From positions 1 to 64,000 of the forward strand of contig CAXTVS010000003.1 of NCBI GenBank assembly GCA_964247735.1: DNA of 64,000 nt. The letters run 5' to 3'. The translations under genes and the position numbers were made by a program. Numbering within the stretch: position 1 is the stretch's first letter; the number at the start of each line of letters is the position of its first letter. Source of the DNA: Lichenicola sp964247735 (GTDB lineage Bacteria > Pseudomonadota > Alphaproteobacteria > Acetobacterales > Acetobacteraceae). Below the pieces are notes generated by a model. That model searched no databases. It was not told where the DNA came from and saw only the letters and a program-made list of their open reading frames with translations. Positions 6,562-14,549 of this stretch are shown here, in pieces.

Positions 6562-6788
6562 GGGTGTTCTCCTGTACCGGGCTGTGCCGGCGGGTTGATG
6601 GCGGGGGCGAGCTTCTGGGGGATCCCGAGAGCTGCCAGGCCGCCGGTCAGGAACATGCCGATCAGCTGCTCGCCGATCGGCCTGTTGGGGAAGGCGAGGT
6701 GCATCGCGTAGGCGGTGACCGCCATCACCAGCAGCACCACCCCGAGAATGTTGCTGCTGGTCATGTGCGGGATGCGGAGGCGGGTCAT
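6558..6788 (-). CDS. Two-span membrane protein, holin candidate
   Basis: 76 residues. I chose MTRLRIP because its ATG overlaps the stop of the preceding 25-residue peptide (ATGA). Two hydrophobic segments, NILGVVLLVMAVTAYAMHLAF (about 12-32) and LIGMFLTGGLAALGI (about 43-57), then a Pro-rich polar tail, give the size and topology of a class II holin. The lysis context fits, but several other small membrane proteins lie in this block and any of them could be the holin. Confidence 0.6.
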   Translation of the reverse strand: MTRLRIPHMTSSNILGVVLLVMAVTAYAMHLAFPNRPIGEQLIGMFLTGGLAALGIPQKLAPAINPPAQPGTGEHP

Positions 6789-6862
6789 GCGAACGGGTCG
6801 CGGTTCGACGCGAGCCACACGATTGCCAGCACCGCCATGGTGAGGATGACGGCGCCGAGCAT
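6785..6862 (-). CDS. 25-residue membrane microprotein
   Basis: A short frame starting MLGAVILTMAVLAIVWLASN and ending in DPFA is essentially one transmembrane helix with a short polar tail. It is joined by TGATG to the DUF3309 gene before it and by ATGA to the gene after it, the same coupling as the rest of the operon. That makes chance unlikely. Confidence 0.5.
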   Translation of the reverse strand: MLGAVILTMAVLAIVWLASNRDPFA

Positions 6863-7017
6863 CACAGCCGCCCGGCGACCAGGAGCACGACCAGGATCAC
6901 CACGATGATCCCGATGCCGCCGCCATAGCCGTAGCCGCTCCAGCCGCCGTAGCCGTAGCCGAGGCCACCGCCGCCCAGCAGGAGGAGGATCAGCAGGATG
7001 ATGAGGATGGTGCTCAT
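6862..7017 (-). CDS. DUF3309-like membrane protein
   Basis: 51 residues: a hydrophobic helix (STILIILLILLLLGGGG), a Gly/Tyr-rich loop (GYGYGGWSGYGYGGG) and a second hydrophobic helix (IGIIVVILVVLLVAGRL). This matches the layout of the DUF3309 family, small inner-membrane proteins common in Alphaproteobacteria with unknown function. The start overlaps the stop of the protease gene at 7014. Its presence in a phage block suggests capture from a host and possible use as a lysis or envelope factor. Confidence 0.7.
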   Translation of the reverse strand: MSTILIILLILLLLGGGGLGYGYGGWSGYGYGGGIGIIVVILVVLLVAGRL

Positions 7018-7877
7018 GCTGCCATGCCTTCCATGTCCGCCTCGACCTGCGCGACGTTCAGGTTCGCCGGCGTCAGGCCCGTTTTCTCGACCCAGTTGCG
7101 GTCGACCAGGGCGTAGGCCTCGTCGCACGCCTGCTGGAAGCCGGCGGCGGTCATGGTGAAAGCCATGCCCCAGCTGCGGACGTCGAAGCTGACGACGTGG
7201 CCCTGCGCATCGAGCGTGAAGCCGACCAGCAGGACGCAGTGGCCGCCGTCGATCGGGCTGTCGGTCGCGTCCCAGGTGTCGCCCGCGTTGGCCTGCGCCC
7301 ACGCCTCAGGGATGTCGATCCCGATGTAGGCGCCGCCGCACTCCATGATGACCCGGGCGACGTCGTCCAGGTTGCGCGGGTCCGCCTCGTAGACCCCGAG
7401 CAGCTTGTCCGGCCCGTTGGCGGTCGACCAGCCGGTGCGGACGGCATAGGCCAGCACGTCCTGCAACACGCCGCCGTTGTCGGTGGACGGATCGCCGTCG
7501 ACGTAGCCGCAGGCGGCCTTGTAGTCGGCCAGCACCCAGTTGTCGGCGTCGGTGATTTCCGCGCCCTCGGCCACCTTGGTCCAAAGCTGGCGGAAGTGGT
7601 GACCGCCGGCGATCGGGCAGTCGCCGAGGTGGTCGTTCAGCATGAACCCGGTGTTGGCCGGCAGCTGCTCGCCCCAATGGGTGTCCTTCAGCGGCAGCAG
7701 CGGGCCGGTGCAGCGGAGGCGTGCAGCCGAGTAGTGCGGGATCCGCGGGTTGAAGCTACGCGGCTTCCGCCCGAGCTTGCGCGTCGGCTTGGCCGCCACC
7801 GGGCTCTTGAGCGCGTGCTCGGCCAGCCGGTGCAGCGGGTCGCGCTTGTGGTGCTGGTGCTGCGGAGGTTGAACCAC
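7014..7877 (-). CDS. Papain-fold cysteine peptidase-like protein
   Basis: 287 residues from a GTG start. The sequence has the order expected of a C1/C39-type peptidase. Cys87 lies in LGDCPIAGGHHFRQLW (nucleophile plus following helix). His213 lies in IDGGHCVLLVGF, followed by FDVRSWG (Asp232 or Trp236 region) where the third catalytic residue usually sits. The basic His/Lys-rich N-terminus has no signal peptide. Its substrate is unknown: it could process virion or host proteins, or cut peptidoglycan cross-bridges (CHAP and NlpC share this fold). Reading it as an active enzyme is an inference. Confidence 0.65.
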   Translation of the reverse strand: MVQPPQHQHHKRDPLHRLAEHALKSPVAAKPTRKLGRKPRSFNPRIPHYSAARLRCTGPLLPLKDTHWGEQLPANTGFMLNDHLGDCPIAGGHHFRQLWTKVAEGAEITDADNWVLADYKAACGYVDGDPSTDNGGVLQDVLAYAVRTGWSTANGPDKLLGVYEADPRNLDDVARVIMECGGAYIGIDIPEAWAQANAGDTWDATDSPIDGGHCVLLVGFTLDAQGHVVSFDVRSWGMAFTMTAAGFQQACDEAYALVDRNWVEKTGLTPANLNVAQVEADMEGMAA

Positions 7878-7879
7878 GA

Positions 7880-8059
7880 TCAGGCTCCCGTTTCAGCCGC
7901 GGGCACCGGCACCTGTCCGGTGCTGATCCACACGGCGATGGTGTCGGCGTAGGCGAGCGCCGCGATGAGCGACGGGAAGCTGGTCCCCGTCATCGCCGCG
8001 GTCTTGCCGATGTCGGCCAGCACCCGTTCCCGGATGCCGGCCATGTCGAGGTCGGTCAT
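7880..8059 (-). CDS. Small hypothetical protein, 59 residues
   Basis: The frame MTDLDMAGIRERVLADIGK... ends ...VPVPAAETGA. Its ATG overlaps the stop of the lipoprotein gene (TGATG), and it ends 2 nt before the GTG of the peptidase gene. It has one amphipathic and one moderately hydrophobic helix (PSLIAALAYADTIAVWI). Possibly a small membrane-peripheral protein. Confidence 0.6.
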   Translation of the reverse strand: MTDLDMAGIRERVLADIGKTAAMTGTSFPSLIAALAYADTIAVWISTGQVPVPAAETGA

Positions 8060-8586
8060 CAGCCGCCCAGGTTCGCCAGGTGGCCCCGACCATCGTTGAT
8101 CAGGTTCTGCACCGGGCTCACCGCGCCCATCCGAGCCGACGTGCCCTGCTCGGCCTGCTCGACGGCCAGCGCCAGCGCCGCGAGCGCCGTGAAAGCCTGC
8201 GTCTCGGCCGACTGGCTCTGCGCGGACGACAGCGCCGCGAGCGCGGTCTCGGCCAGGCCGGCGTCGGTCTGCACCGTCGCGTTGTTCGGCAGGTCGGAGC
8301 GGAAGTCGGCGATGGCGGTCTGCGCGCCGGACAGCGACGCGGCCTCAACCATGGTGCTGTTGGCCGTCACGGCGGCCAGGATGCCGGTCAGGCCGTTGTC
8401 GGCGAGCGTGATGTCGGCGACGAACCAGGACGGCACGCCCGGAACGGCGGCGATCAGGGGCGCTGCGGCCTGCACGTCGGCGAGGGCGGCCGAGGCGTCG
8501 GTCTCGAAGGTGGAGACCTGGGTGGTGGAGCAGGCGCCGAGAAACGCGCAGGCGGACACGGCCGCCAGGATGCGGGTGCTGAACAT
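8059..8586 (-). CDS. Lipoprotein, 175 residues
   Basis: MFSTRILAAVSACAFLGACSTT is a type II signal sequence with lipobox LGAC (Cys19). The mature part is Ala/Asp-rich and helical (FETDASAALADVQAAAPLIAAV; ALAALSSAQSQSAETQAF). Outer-membrane lipoproteins in phage lysis cassettes are often o-spanins, but this one is larger than usual and lacks a typical partner. It may instead be an envelope factor expressed by the lysogen. Confidence 0.65.
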   Translation of the reverse strand: MFSTRILAAVSACAFLGACSTTQVSTFETDASAALADVQAAAPLIAAVPGVPSWFVADITLADNGLTGILAAVTANSTMVEAASLSGAQTAIADFRSDLPNNATVQTDAGLAETALAALSSAQSQSAETQAFTALAALALAVEQAEQGTSARMGAVSPVQNLINDGRGHLANLGG

Positions 8587-8667
8587 GAGGGGTTCTCTCG
8601 TGGTGGGGTGCCGCGCAACCGGGCGGCGCGGGATCAGCCGGGGCGGCGCCGCCGGCGGAAACTCAGG

Positions 8668-9138
8668 TCAGGCGTCGATCGCCTGCTGGAACAGCGGCGT
8701 GTTTGTCTCTGCGTCGGCAGCGCCGAGCGCGGAGTTGTAGATGCTCTTGTGGTAGGCGGCTAAGCCGGCAGCGTCCTTCGGTGACGGCAGCATGTCCGGC
8801 GCGCGCAGGTACTTCACCCGGCACATAGCAGCTGCGTAGGGCAGGTTGCCGACGAGCTGCGCCGTCGTGGCGCCAGGCCACAGCAGCCCCTTGATCAGCG
8901 CCGCGAGGTTGTGCTGGTAGGACAGATAGTTGTTCCAGCAGTCTTGCTCGGTCGCGGGCTCCATCTGAAAAAGTCCGAGCGCCGGCCCGGTGCCGAGCTG
9001 CTTCAGGTAGACGCACCCGCTCTCGACCAGCGCGGTGCCGGTGACGAGATTAAGCGCCGCCGTGGACAGCAGGCCGATCGTGACGAGCGTCGGCTCGACG
9101 ATCTCATATTTCAGGTGGTCGAGGCTGAGACCTGGCAT
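8668..9138 (-). CDS. Lysozyme-like endolysin
   Basis: 156 residues. TALVESG (Glu39) followed by GPALGLFQMEPATEQDCW (51-68) is the catalytic core of a lysozyme-superfamily transglycosylase or muramidase as found in phage endolysins (ES...GLFQ). There is no signal peptide, so it needs a holin to reach the wall. It lies between a secreted small protein upstream and a lipoprotein downstream in a leftward lysis block. Confident as a cell-wall hydrolase; the bond cut is not determined. Confidence 0.75.
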   Translation of the reverse strand: MPGLSLDHLKYEIVEPTLVTIGLLSTAALNLVTGTALVESGCVYLKQLGTGPALGLFQMEPATEQDCWNNYLSYQHNLAALIKGLLWPGATTAQLVGNLPYAAAMCRVKYLRAPDMLPSPKDAAGLAAYHKSIYNSALGAADAETNTPLFQQAIDA

Positions 9139-9140
9139 GA

Positions 9141-9326
9141 CTACTCGTCGATCCCCGTCCCGGTCCCGCCGCCATCGTCCGGCGTCGGCCCGTTCGTCGG
9201 ACCGCTGTCATCGCTGCCGATGCCGAACAGCGACAGCACCCAGCTCGTCAGCGGATCGGCGTGTGCAGCCGAAACCGACACCATCGCGATGCCGAGCACG
9301 AGCCCAGAGATGATCAGCTTCTTCAT
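9141..9326 (-). CDS. Small exported protein, 61 residues
   Basis: MKKLIISGLVLGIAMVSVSAAHA is a good Sec signal ending AHA|DP. The mature 38 residues carry a short hydrophobic stretch and an acidic Gly/Thr-rich tail (DDGGGTGTGIDE). It ends 2 nt before the endolysin gene and is co-transcribed with it. Function unknown; a periplasmic lysis accessory is possible. Confidence 0.6.
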   Translation of the reverse strand: MKKLIISGLVLGIAMVSVSAAHADPLTSWVLSLFGIGSDDSGPTNGPTPDDGGGTGTGIDE

Positions 9327-9335
9327 GGTAGACTC

Positions 9336-9830
9336 CTAGTTGTCGGGTGGGGGAAGGATTGTCACGTGCACGGGCTTCGACGTGTCGCCCAGCGGTGGGA
9401 ACACGCCCGATAGCCAGCCGCACCCCTGCGCGCTCATCTGCTCGAAGTAGTTCCCCGTTCCGACCGGCAGGCGCGGGCTGGTCGGAATCTCCAGCGGTCC
9501 GTTCGGTGGACCGGGTGCGTCGGTCAGGACGAAGTTGAACGGCGCCATGTGATGCGACAGGTCGGCGTCGTAGTGGATCCAGCGCTCGTTCTTCGGGATA
9601 CAGTTGGCCGGGATGTAGGCCTTGCGCTGCGTCTTGATCCCCTGCCCGGCCTGAAACGTGGTGTTCACCACCACCAGGGCGGCGAATTTCGGGCGAGGCC
9701 GGCTGATCGCGAAGCCTAGAAGCAGGCCCCCGACCAGGAACAGCACGCCCAGCGAGACGCCGCCCGCCCAGAGGATGCTGGCGGAAGCCTGCCGCGTCAG
9801 CTCGACCTGCTTCGGTTCGATGATGCTCAT
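9336..9830 (-). CDS. Single-span membrane protein, 164 residues
   Basis: The start at MSIIEPKQ overlaps the preceding stop (ATGA). A short cytoplasmic N-terminus, one transmembrane helix at about 20-42 (LWAGGVSLGVLFLVGGLLLGFAI) and a ~120-residue beta-rich extracytoplasmic domain with Cys residues (IPANCIPKNERW; QGCGWLSGV) suggest a periplasmic domain anchored in the inner membrane. The arrangement resembles an i-spanin or pinholin-associated protein, but I recognise no family. Confidence 0.55.
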   Translation of the reverse strand: MSIIEPKQVELTRQASASILWAGGVSLGVLFLVGGLLLGFAISRPRPKFAALVVVNTTFQAGQGIKTQRKAYIPANCIPKNERWIHYDADLSHHMAPFNFVLTDAPGPPNGPLEIPTSPRLPVGTGNYFEQMSAQGCGWLSGVFPPLGDTSKPVHVTILPPPDN

Positions 9831-10264
9831 TTGAGGTGTGCGATCACGAGGGTAAACAGCGCCCACAAGCCGCCGATGATGACGACCATCGCCGTGCCGA
9901 TCTGTCCGGTGACGACGGCGATCTTAAAGAACTGCCCCTTGCTCGCGAGCCAGACTGCGTATTGGTCGCGGTTCCAGTCGAAGATCTTGCGCAGGCTCGT
10001 CTCGGGGTCGCCTGGCTGAGACGAGTCCGCCGAGACCGTCAGACCGACGCTATGCCAGCGAGCTGCCGATCGCTGGTCGATCAGCCGGATGATCTCGACC
10101 TCGGTGAGGTACTTGGCCGTCGCCCGATGCACGATGTCCGACGAGATCTGCTCCACGTCCTGGCGGGACAGCAGGGCATAGTCCGGCAGGAACTCGGCAC
10201 GGCGGTTGCGGGCGCGACGCTGGATCTCGTGGGGATCCTGGCGCTCGTGGTCATCCTCGGGCAT
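9827..10264 (-). CDS. C-terminally anchored membrane protein, 145 residues
   Basis: A charged N-terminal half (EDDHERQDPHEIQRRARNRRAEF), a helical middle with DWNRDQYAVW, and one C-terminal transmembrane helix (IGTAMVVIIGGLWALFTLVIA). The stop overlaps the next start. Phage proteins with long cytoplasmic helices and a C-terminal anchor occur near holins. It is the first gene of the leftward lysis block after a 59-bp gap. Confidence 0.55.
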   Translation of the reverse strand: MPEDDHERQDPHEIQRRARNRRAEFLPDYALLSRQDVEQISSDIVHRATAKYLTEVEIIRLIDQRSAARWHSVGLTVSADSSQPGDPETSLRKIFDWNRDQYAVWLASKGQFFKIAVVTGQIGTAMVVIIGGLWALFTLVIAHLK

Positions 10265-10323
10265 TCACGGGGGCGATCCCAGGCAGCGCGTAGTCCGGCG
10301 TGACGGCGGGGTGGCGGGGTGGG

Positions 10324-10737
10324 TCACTGCAACCTCGACCAAGCGCCGCTCGCGACGTGGAACAGGTACACCCCCGCCGAGGACAGCAGCGGCAGGGTGA
10401 GCGTCGTCGACACCGTGTTGCCGTTCTGGTCCTTGACCACGACGGCGGTGCTGGTCGCTGCACCGGACACCTGCACCCGCATCTCGATCGGCTCGGCGGG
10501 CAGGCTCACGGTGTAGCTCGGCAGCGTCACCGCCGCGTCGCTGAGGTAGAGGATCGTGTAGCCAGGCGGCAGCACCACCGTGCCGCCGTAACCCGGCAGC
10601 GCGGCGTTGGCCCAGGCTTCCGGTCCGACCCACCACGTCACGGCCAGCGGGGTGCCCAGCGTGGCCGACGGTGATGTGTCGGCCCAGGCCGTGCCGCCGG
10701 CCAGCAGCAGGGCTGCCAGCAGGAGCCAGCTGATCAC
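10324..10737 (-). CDS. Exported beta-rich tail-cassette protein, 137 residues
   Basis: The GTG start overlaps the tailspike stop (GTGA). MISWLLLAALLLAGGTAWA is a Sec signal ending AWA|DT. The mature domain is a beta-sandwich-like sequence (PIEMRVQVSGAATSTAVVVKD; TVSTTLTLPLLSSAGVYLFHV) ending SGAWSRLQ, an ending typical of phage fibre or adhesion modules. The signal sequence is unexpected for a virion protein. Confidence 0.6.
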   Translation of the reverse strand: MISWLLLAALLLAGGTAWADTSPSATLGTPLAVTWWVGPEAWANAALPGYGGTVVLPPGYTILYLSDAAVTLPSYTVSLPAEPIEMRVQVSGAATSTAVVVKDQNGNTVSTTLTLPLLSSAGVYLFHVASGAWSRLQ

Positions 10738-13700
10738 TGCCAGTCCTGCGTGGCGCTCGCCTCGAAGATGATCGCCTTGGCGCCGACTGCCAGCGAGATG
10801 CCGGCGTTCGTGGTGCCGGCCGCACCGCCTGCTCCGATGTTGGCGCCGGATTGAGGCTCGAGCACGCAGGCGTTCGCGCCCTCGTTCCGGACCGTGATCT
10901 CGAAGCCGACGGCAACCGGAAGGGCGACCGCGTTGCCCGATGCGCAGGTGGTGATCGTGTTGTCCTGCGCGGTGAGCGGGGTCGGACCCACGGCCGCCGT
11001 CGAGGTGGACGCGGCGGTGGTGATCGGGGCCGCGGCGACCGTGGGAGCAGTGGCGCCGCTGACGAAGCCGCCCGCGGTCACGGAGCCGCCGACAACTGCG
11101 CCGCCGGCAATCCCGATCGTTCCGCCAAGGTTCGCCGTGCCGGTCGCCACGGCATTGCTCACCGCTGCCGAGCCGAGCCCGAAGGTGACCGTCGGCGCGA
11201 CTCCGCCCGGGTAGTTGCCGGGCGTGTCGATCGCCACCTTGAGCACCGCGACGTTGACATCGGGCAGCGTCGCCAGGCTGCCCGCCGTGCCGCCCTGGAT
11301 GGTGAAGGGCAGCGGCGGCGTGCCGGTCTCGGCCAGGTTCTGGTTGAAGGTCAGTACAGGCGCCGTGGTCGTGGTGATGGCGCCGCCCGTCCCCATGGTG
11401 CCTTCGGGGGTGAAGGTGCCGAGCGAGTTGCCCAGCCCATCCGTGACCGGATAGGTGGTGCCGGACACGTAGCCCTGTCCGGCAGTGCCGCTTGTCGGGT
11501 AGTTGAACGCGACGACCTTGACTGCGGAGACGTGCCCCGTGGCGGTGACGGCGCCGGTCCCGGTGGCGGCCGAGAAGGTGACCGGGATCGGCGTGACGGT
11601 GCCGGCGCCCGTGTTGTAGTAGCTCGCCCCGCTGGTGATGGCGACGCCGCTGACGCCGTTTGTGGAGGTGATGCCGGCCGAGGCGAGCGCGTTCAGCGGA
11701 ACGAGACCCCAATCCGTGCCGGCCACGTTGGTCTGGCCCGTGGTCAGGCGCATGTAGCCGAGCAGCCCGGAGGTCGCCGGGTTCAGGCTGCTCACGAAGT
11801 CGCCAGCAGCCCACCAGCCCGTCGTGGGGATCGAGGAGACAGCCTGCGGCGGAGCGAACAGCACCTGGCCGAACGTCGCCGAGGTCGGGTCGCTGTCGAG
11901 AATGACGAACTTGGTCCCTGCGGCGTGCCCCAGGCCGATGCCCTTGTTCGACGCCGAGAAGGTCCCGACCGTGACCGGCTGCATGTAGTCGGTGTTGCCC
12001 TCGCTATCCACGATGACCGAGGCGGCCGGCGTGACGCTCGGGTCGATGTTCATGTCCTCGGACGCGTTGCGGACCTTGTTGTTCTTCCACTTCACCGAGA
12101 CGCCAGGGCTGGCGTTCGTCTCGTTGCTCAGCAGGGCGCTCGGGCCGGCCGTGGCGCTGGTCCAGGTGCCATTCGTGCCGCGTCCGGAGGAGTGGAAGAA
12201 GGGGTCGAGGTCGAAATCGTTGTCCTCGACGTCGAGGATCGCCTTGGTCGCGGCCGGGTTGTTGTCGATCAGGATGCCGCCATACTTCTCGTCGATGACG
12301 GTGTTTTCGAGGAACTGGATCATCCCCGCATCAAAGGTGCTGTTTCCCAGTTCCAGGGCGACACCGCGGCCCTGCATGTAGTTGCCGATGATCTTCACGC
12401 CGCGGATCACGCCGCCGAAGATATGCACGTGGTTCTCGCGGAAGGCCGCATCCGGCAGAGAGGCCGTCTCGCCGGCAGCGCCACGGGTGTAGACCAAGCC
12501 GAGGTGGTAGTTGGTGAGGGCCGTGAAGCGGCTGTCCGTGCCGTCTGAGGGCGGCAGGTTACGCGTCATGTGGTTGTAGGCGACGATCACGCCATAGGTG
12601 CCGTTGGTCGGGACGCTGGTCGAGTTGCTGTTCGCCAAGACCTCGAAATAGGGCATGTGGACGGTGCCGACCGTCTCGCCGTTGGCGTTCCCCGGAGGGG
12701 CTGGGATGCCTGGCACGGCTCCGTAGACGCTGCCGGACCGCGCGCTCTCGCCGTCGATCTGGATGTCGTCGGCGCCCGAGACCAGTGGATCGGGCAGGTA
12801 GGCCCGATCGTAGGTGTTCGAGATGTCGTTGCCGATGATCAGGATGTTCGACTGCGCGCCCATGCCCTCCGGACCGTTCGAGCCATTGGCGGCCACGGTG
12901 TTCACGTCGATCGCGTGGTAGCGAGAGAACGAGATGGTGTTGCCGGAAATCAGCGCGTTCTTGGCCGAAAGGACGTGGATGCCTTCGGTATCGAACATCA
13001 GGACGTTGGTGATCTGCACGTCCTGCCGCTGGCCGGTGAAGGAGCCGTCCTCGACCGCGTCGCTGGTGGCGCTGTGGACCGCGATCCCGTCGTCGTCGGT
13101 GTGGATGACCGAGCCGCCGTCGATCTGCACGTGGTCGCAGGACGAGGTGTTGATCCCGTCACGGGCCGACATGAAGACGTCGCTGTCCCGGAAGAACACG
13201 TTCGAGGACTGGCGTATCGAGAAGGCCATCAGGCGCGAGTAGGACGACAGCACGTGATCGAAATAGATGTTGGTCACGTTGTAGGGGATGAAGGGATAGC
13301 CGCCTGACCCGGCCTGCAACGTGCCGTTGGCTGCCCGGGTGCCCTGCACCCCGAAGTTCGAGAAGGTGATGTTCTGCGCCGCATTCCCGACCAGAAGCGC
13401 GCCGAAGAGGTTGTTGTTGACCGTGCCGGCTGCATTCCCGTTGAAGTCGTTCCAGGTGAACGTTGTCGCACGCTCACCGGCGCCATTGATCACCGTGTTG
13501 CTGGTGATCGGGATGTTGGTCGTGGTGGACAGCGCCCACGTGCCGGCCGGCCACTGGATCAGGCATCCGGTGGTCAGGGTGCTCTGGCAGATGCCGAGCA
13601 TGGTGCTGAAGGCCAGGTTGTCGCTGGTCGCGTCGCCCTTGGCGCCGAAGTCTCCGGCGTCCAGGTAGCGGCTGTAGCGCTGCTTCTCAGTCTGGGGCGG

Positions 13701-14135
13701 CAGGCCCGTGGTGTTGTAAGTGTTGGTGATGGTGGTCGCGTCGGCGGCCCCGCCGGCTGCCTGTAGCGCGCCTACAATCCGAGGGTCGGTATACGCGGCC
13801 GGGCCGCCCGCAGCGCCCATGCTTGAGGACTGGATTGCGCCGGTGATCCGTGGATCGCTGTAGCTCGCCACGCCGCCCGCCACACCCACCTTGCTCGCCG
13901 GCAGCATCAGCCCGACGACTGTGTTCAGCGGCTGCTCGGACCCGCCATAGCTGACGGTCGCCTGGTCGAGCGCAGCGCCCTGGAGCGCCGTTTGGATCTG
14001 GCTGGACGTAAGGGTCGCGCCGCCGATCACGACCGGCAAGCTGACCCCGCCAAGCGAGCCGGCCCACGCCGCCGGTATCAGCACCAAGCTTGCCAGCAGT
14101 CCGAGCAGCGCAGGGCGCATGACCGTGCGGCGCAT
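10734..14135 (-). CDS. Large beta-helix tailspike with N-terminal signal sequence
   Basis: 1133 residues. I chose MRRTVMRP because its ATG overlaps the previous stop (TGATG). Residues 1-26 are signal-like (ending AWA|GS). Residues 84-102 and 107-125 are tandem copies of one unit (GVAGGVASYSDPRITGAIQ, period 23). A pectate-lyase-type right-handed beta-helix starts at DFGAKGD (162-168) and continues with Asn-ladder-type repeats to about residue 620. The C-terminal third is Gly/Thr/Ala-rich beta repeats ending ASATQDWQ. The likely role is binding or cutting a surface polysaccharide. Confidence 0.75.
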   Translation of the reverse strand: MRRTVMRPALLGLLASLVLIPAAWAGSLGGVSLPVVIGGATLTSSQIQTALQGAALDQATVSYGGSEQPLNTVVGLMLPASKVGVAGGVASYSDPRITGAIQSSSMGAAGGPAAYTDPRIVGALQAAGGAADATTITNTYNTTGLPPQTEKQRYSRYLDAGDFGAKGDATSDNLAFSTMLGICQSTLTTGCLIQWPAGTWALSTTTNIPITSNTVINGAGERATTFTWNDFNGNAAGTVNNNLFGALLVGNAAQNITFSNFGVQGTRAANGTLQAGSGGYPFIPYNVTNIYFDHVLSSYSRLMAFSIRQSSNVFFRDSDVFMSARDGINTSSCDHVQIDGGSVIHTDDDGIAVHSATSDAVEDGSFTGQRQDVQITNVLMFDTEGIHVLSAKNALISGNTISFSRYHAIDVNTVAANGSNGPEGMGAQSNILIIGNDISNTYDRAYLPDPLVSGADDIQIDGESARSGSVYGAVPGIPAPPGNANGETVGTVHMPYFEVLANSNSTSVPTNGTYGVIVAYNHMTRNLPPSDGTDSRFTALTNYHLGLVYTRGAAGETASLPDAAFRENHVHIFGGVIRGVKIIGNYMQGRGVALELGNSTFDAGMIQFLENTVIDEKYGGILIDNNPAATKAILDVEDNDFDLDPFFHSSGRGTNGTWTSATAGPSALLSNETNASPGVSVKWKNNKVRNASEDMNIDPSVTPAASVIVDSEGNTDYMQPVTVGTFSASNKGIGLGHAAGTKFVILDSDPTSATFGQVLFAPPQAVSSIPTTGWWAAGDFVSSLNPATSGLLGYMRLTTGQTNVAGTDWGLVPLNALASAGITSTNGVSGVAITSGASYYNTGAGTVTPIPVTFSAATGTGAVTATGHVSAVKVVAFNYPTSGTAGQGYVSGTTYPVTDGLGNSLGTFTPEGTMGTGGAITTTTAPVLTFNQNLAETGTPPLPFTIQGGTAGSLATLPDVNVAVLKVAIDTPGNYPGGVAPTVTFGLGSAAVSNAVATGTANLGGTIGIAGGAVVGGSVTAGGFVSGATAPTVAAAPITTAASTSTAAVGPTPLTAQDNTITTCASGNAVALPVAVGFEITVRNEGANACVLEPQSGANIGAGGAAGTTNAGISLAVGAKAIIFEASATQDWQ

Positions 14136-14497
14136 CAGTTGATCTCCACGCTGCCGGGTGCGCTGGACGCCGACACCACGCTGGTCGGATAGGGCGGCAC
14201 GTAGCTGCTGTTGGCGATCGGGTATTCCTCGCAGGTCCCGGCCGCGATCTTGAACGAGCCGACACCGTTGACCGCCGCCGTGGCGCCGGGGACCCGCGTC
14301 GCCCAGATGTCCACCGACGCGCTGCTGTCGCAGATCCGCTGGTAGCGCTTCGACGCGTTGAAGGTGATCGCCGATGGCGTCGTGGTGGCGGTGAAGCCGC
14401 ACGCGCCGGTGCTGACCGGGCACGCCGTCTGTGCCTCCGCCGCGCACGCGACAAGGCTCACCGCCGCGGCGAGCGCGGCAATCCGAATGCGGGTCAT
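14135..14497 (-). CDS. Exported small tail-cassette protein, 120 residues
   Basis: MTRIRIAALAAAVSLVACAAEAQ is a signal sequence (AEA|QT; an internal VAC could also be a lipobox). The mature domain is short and beta-rich with three Cys (TACPVSTGACGF; YQRICDSS), suggesting disulphides and hence an oxidising compartment. It is coupled to the large spike by TGATG. It may be a chaperone or cap for the spike, or an independent secreted protein. Confidence 0.6.
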   Translation of the reverse strand: MTRIRIAALAAAVSLVACAAEAQTACPVSTGACGFTATTTPSAITFNASKRYQRICDSSASVDIWATRVPGATAAVNGVGSFKIAAGTCEEYPIANSSYVPPYPTSVVSASSAPGSVEIN

Positions 14498-14549
14498 GTG
14501 CGGGTTCCTGGTGCTGGCCGCGGGTGCGGCGGTCAGGGAAGCGGGGCGG

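Noticed and set aside
7197..7952. Rightward 251-codon frame opposite the peptidase
   Set aside because: Composition is that of an antisense shadow (Val/Arg/Gly/His-rich); the minus-strand gene has catalytic motifs and proper junctions.
10324..11814. Long leftward frame of 496 codons overlapping the large spike
   Set aside because: Only its last 137 codons (from the GTG at 10737) show protein-like composition; the upstream part is a His/Arg-rich shadow of the spike gene.
10851..12548. Very long rightward frame opposite the large spike
   Set aside because: Arg/Gly/Asp/Val-rich antisense shadow in GC-rich DNA without any recognisable motif.
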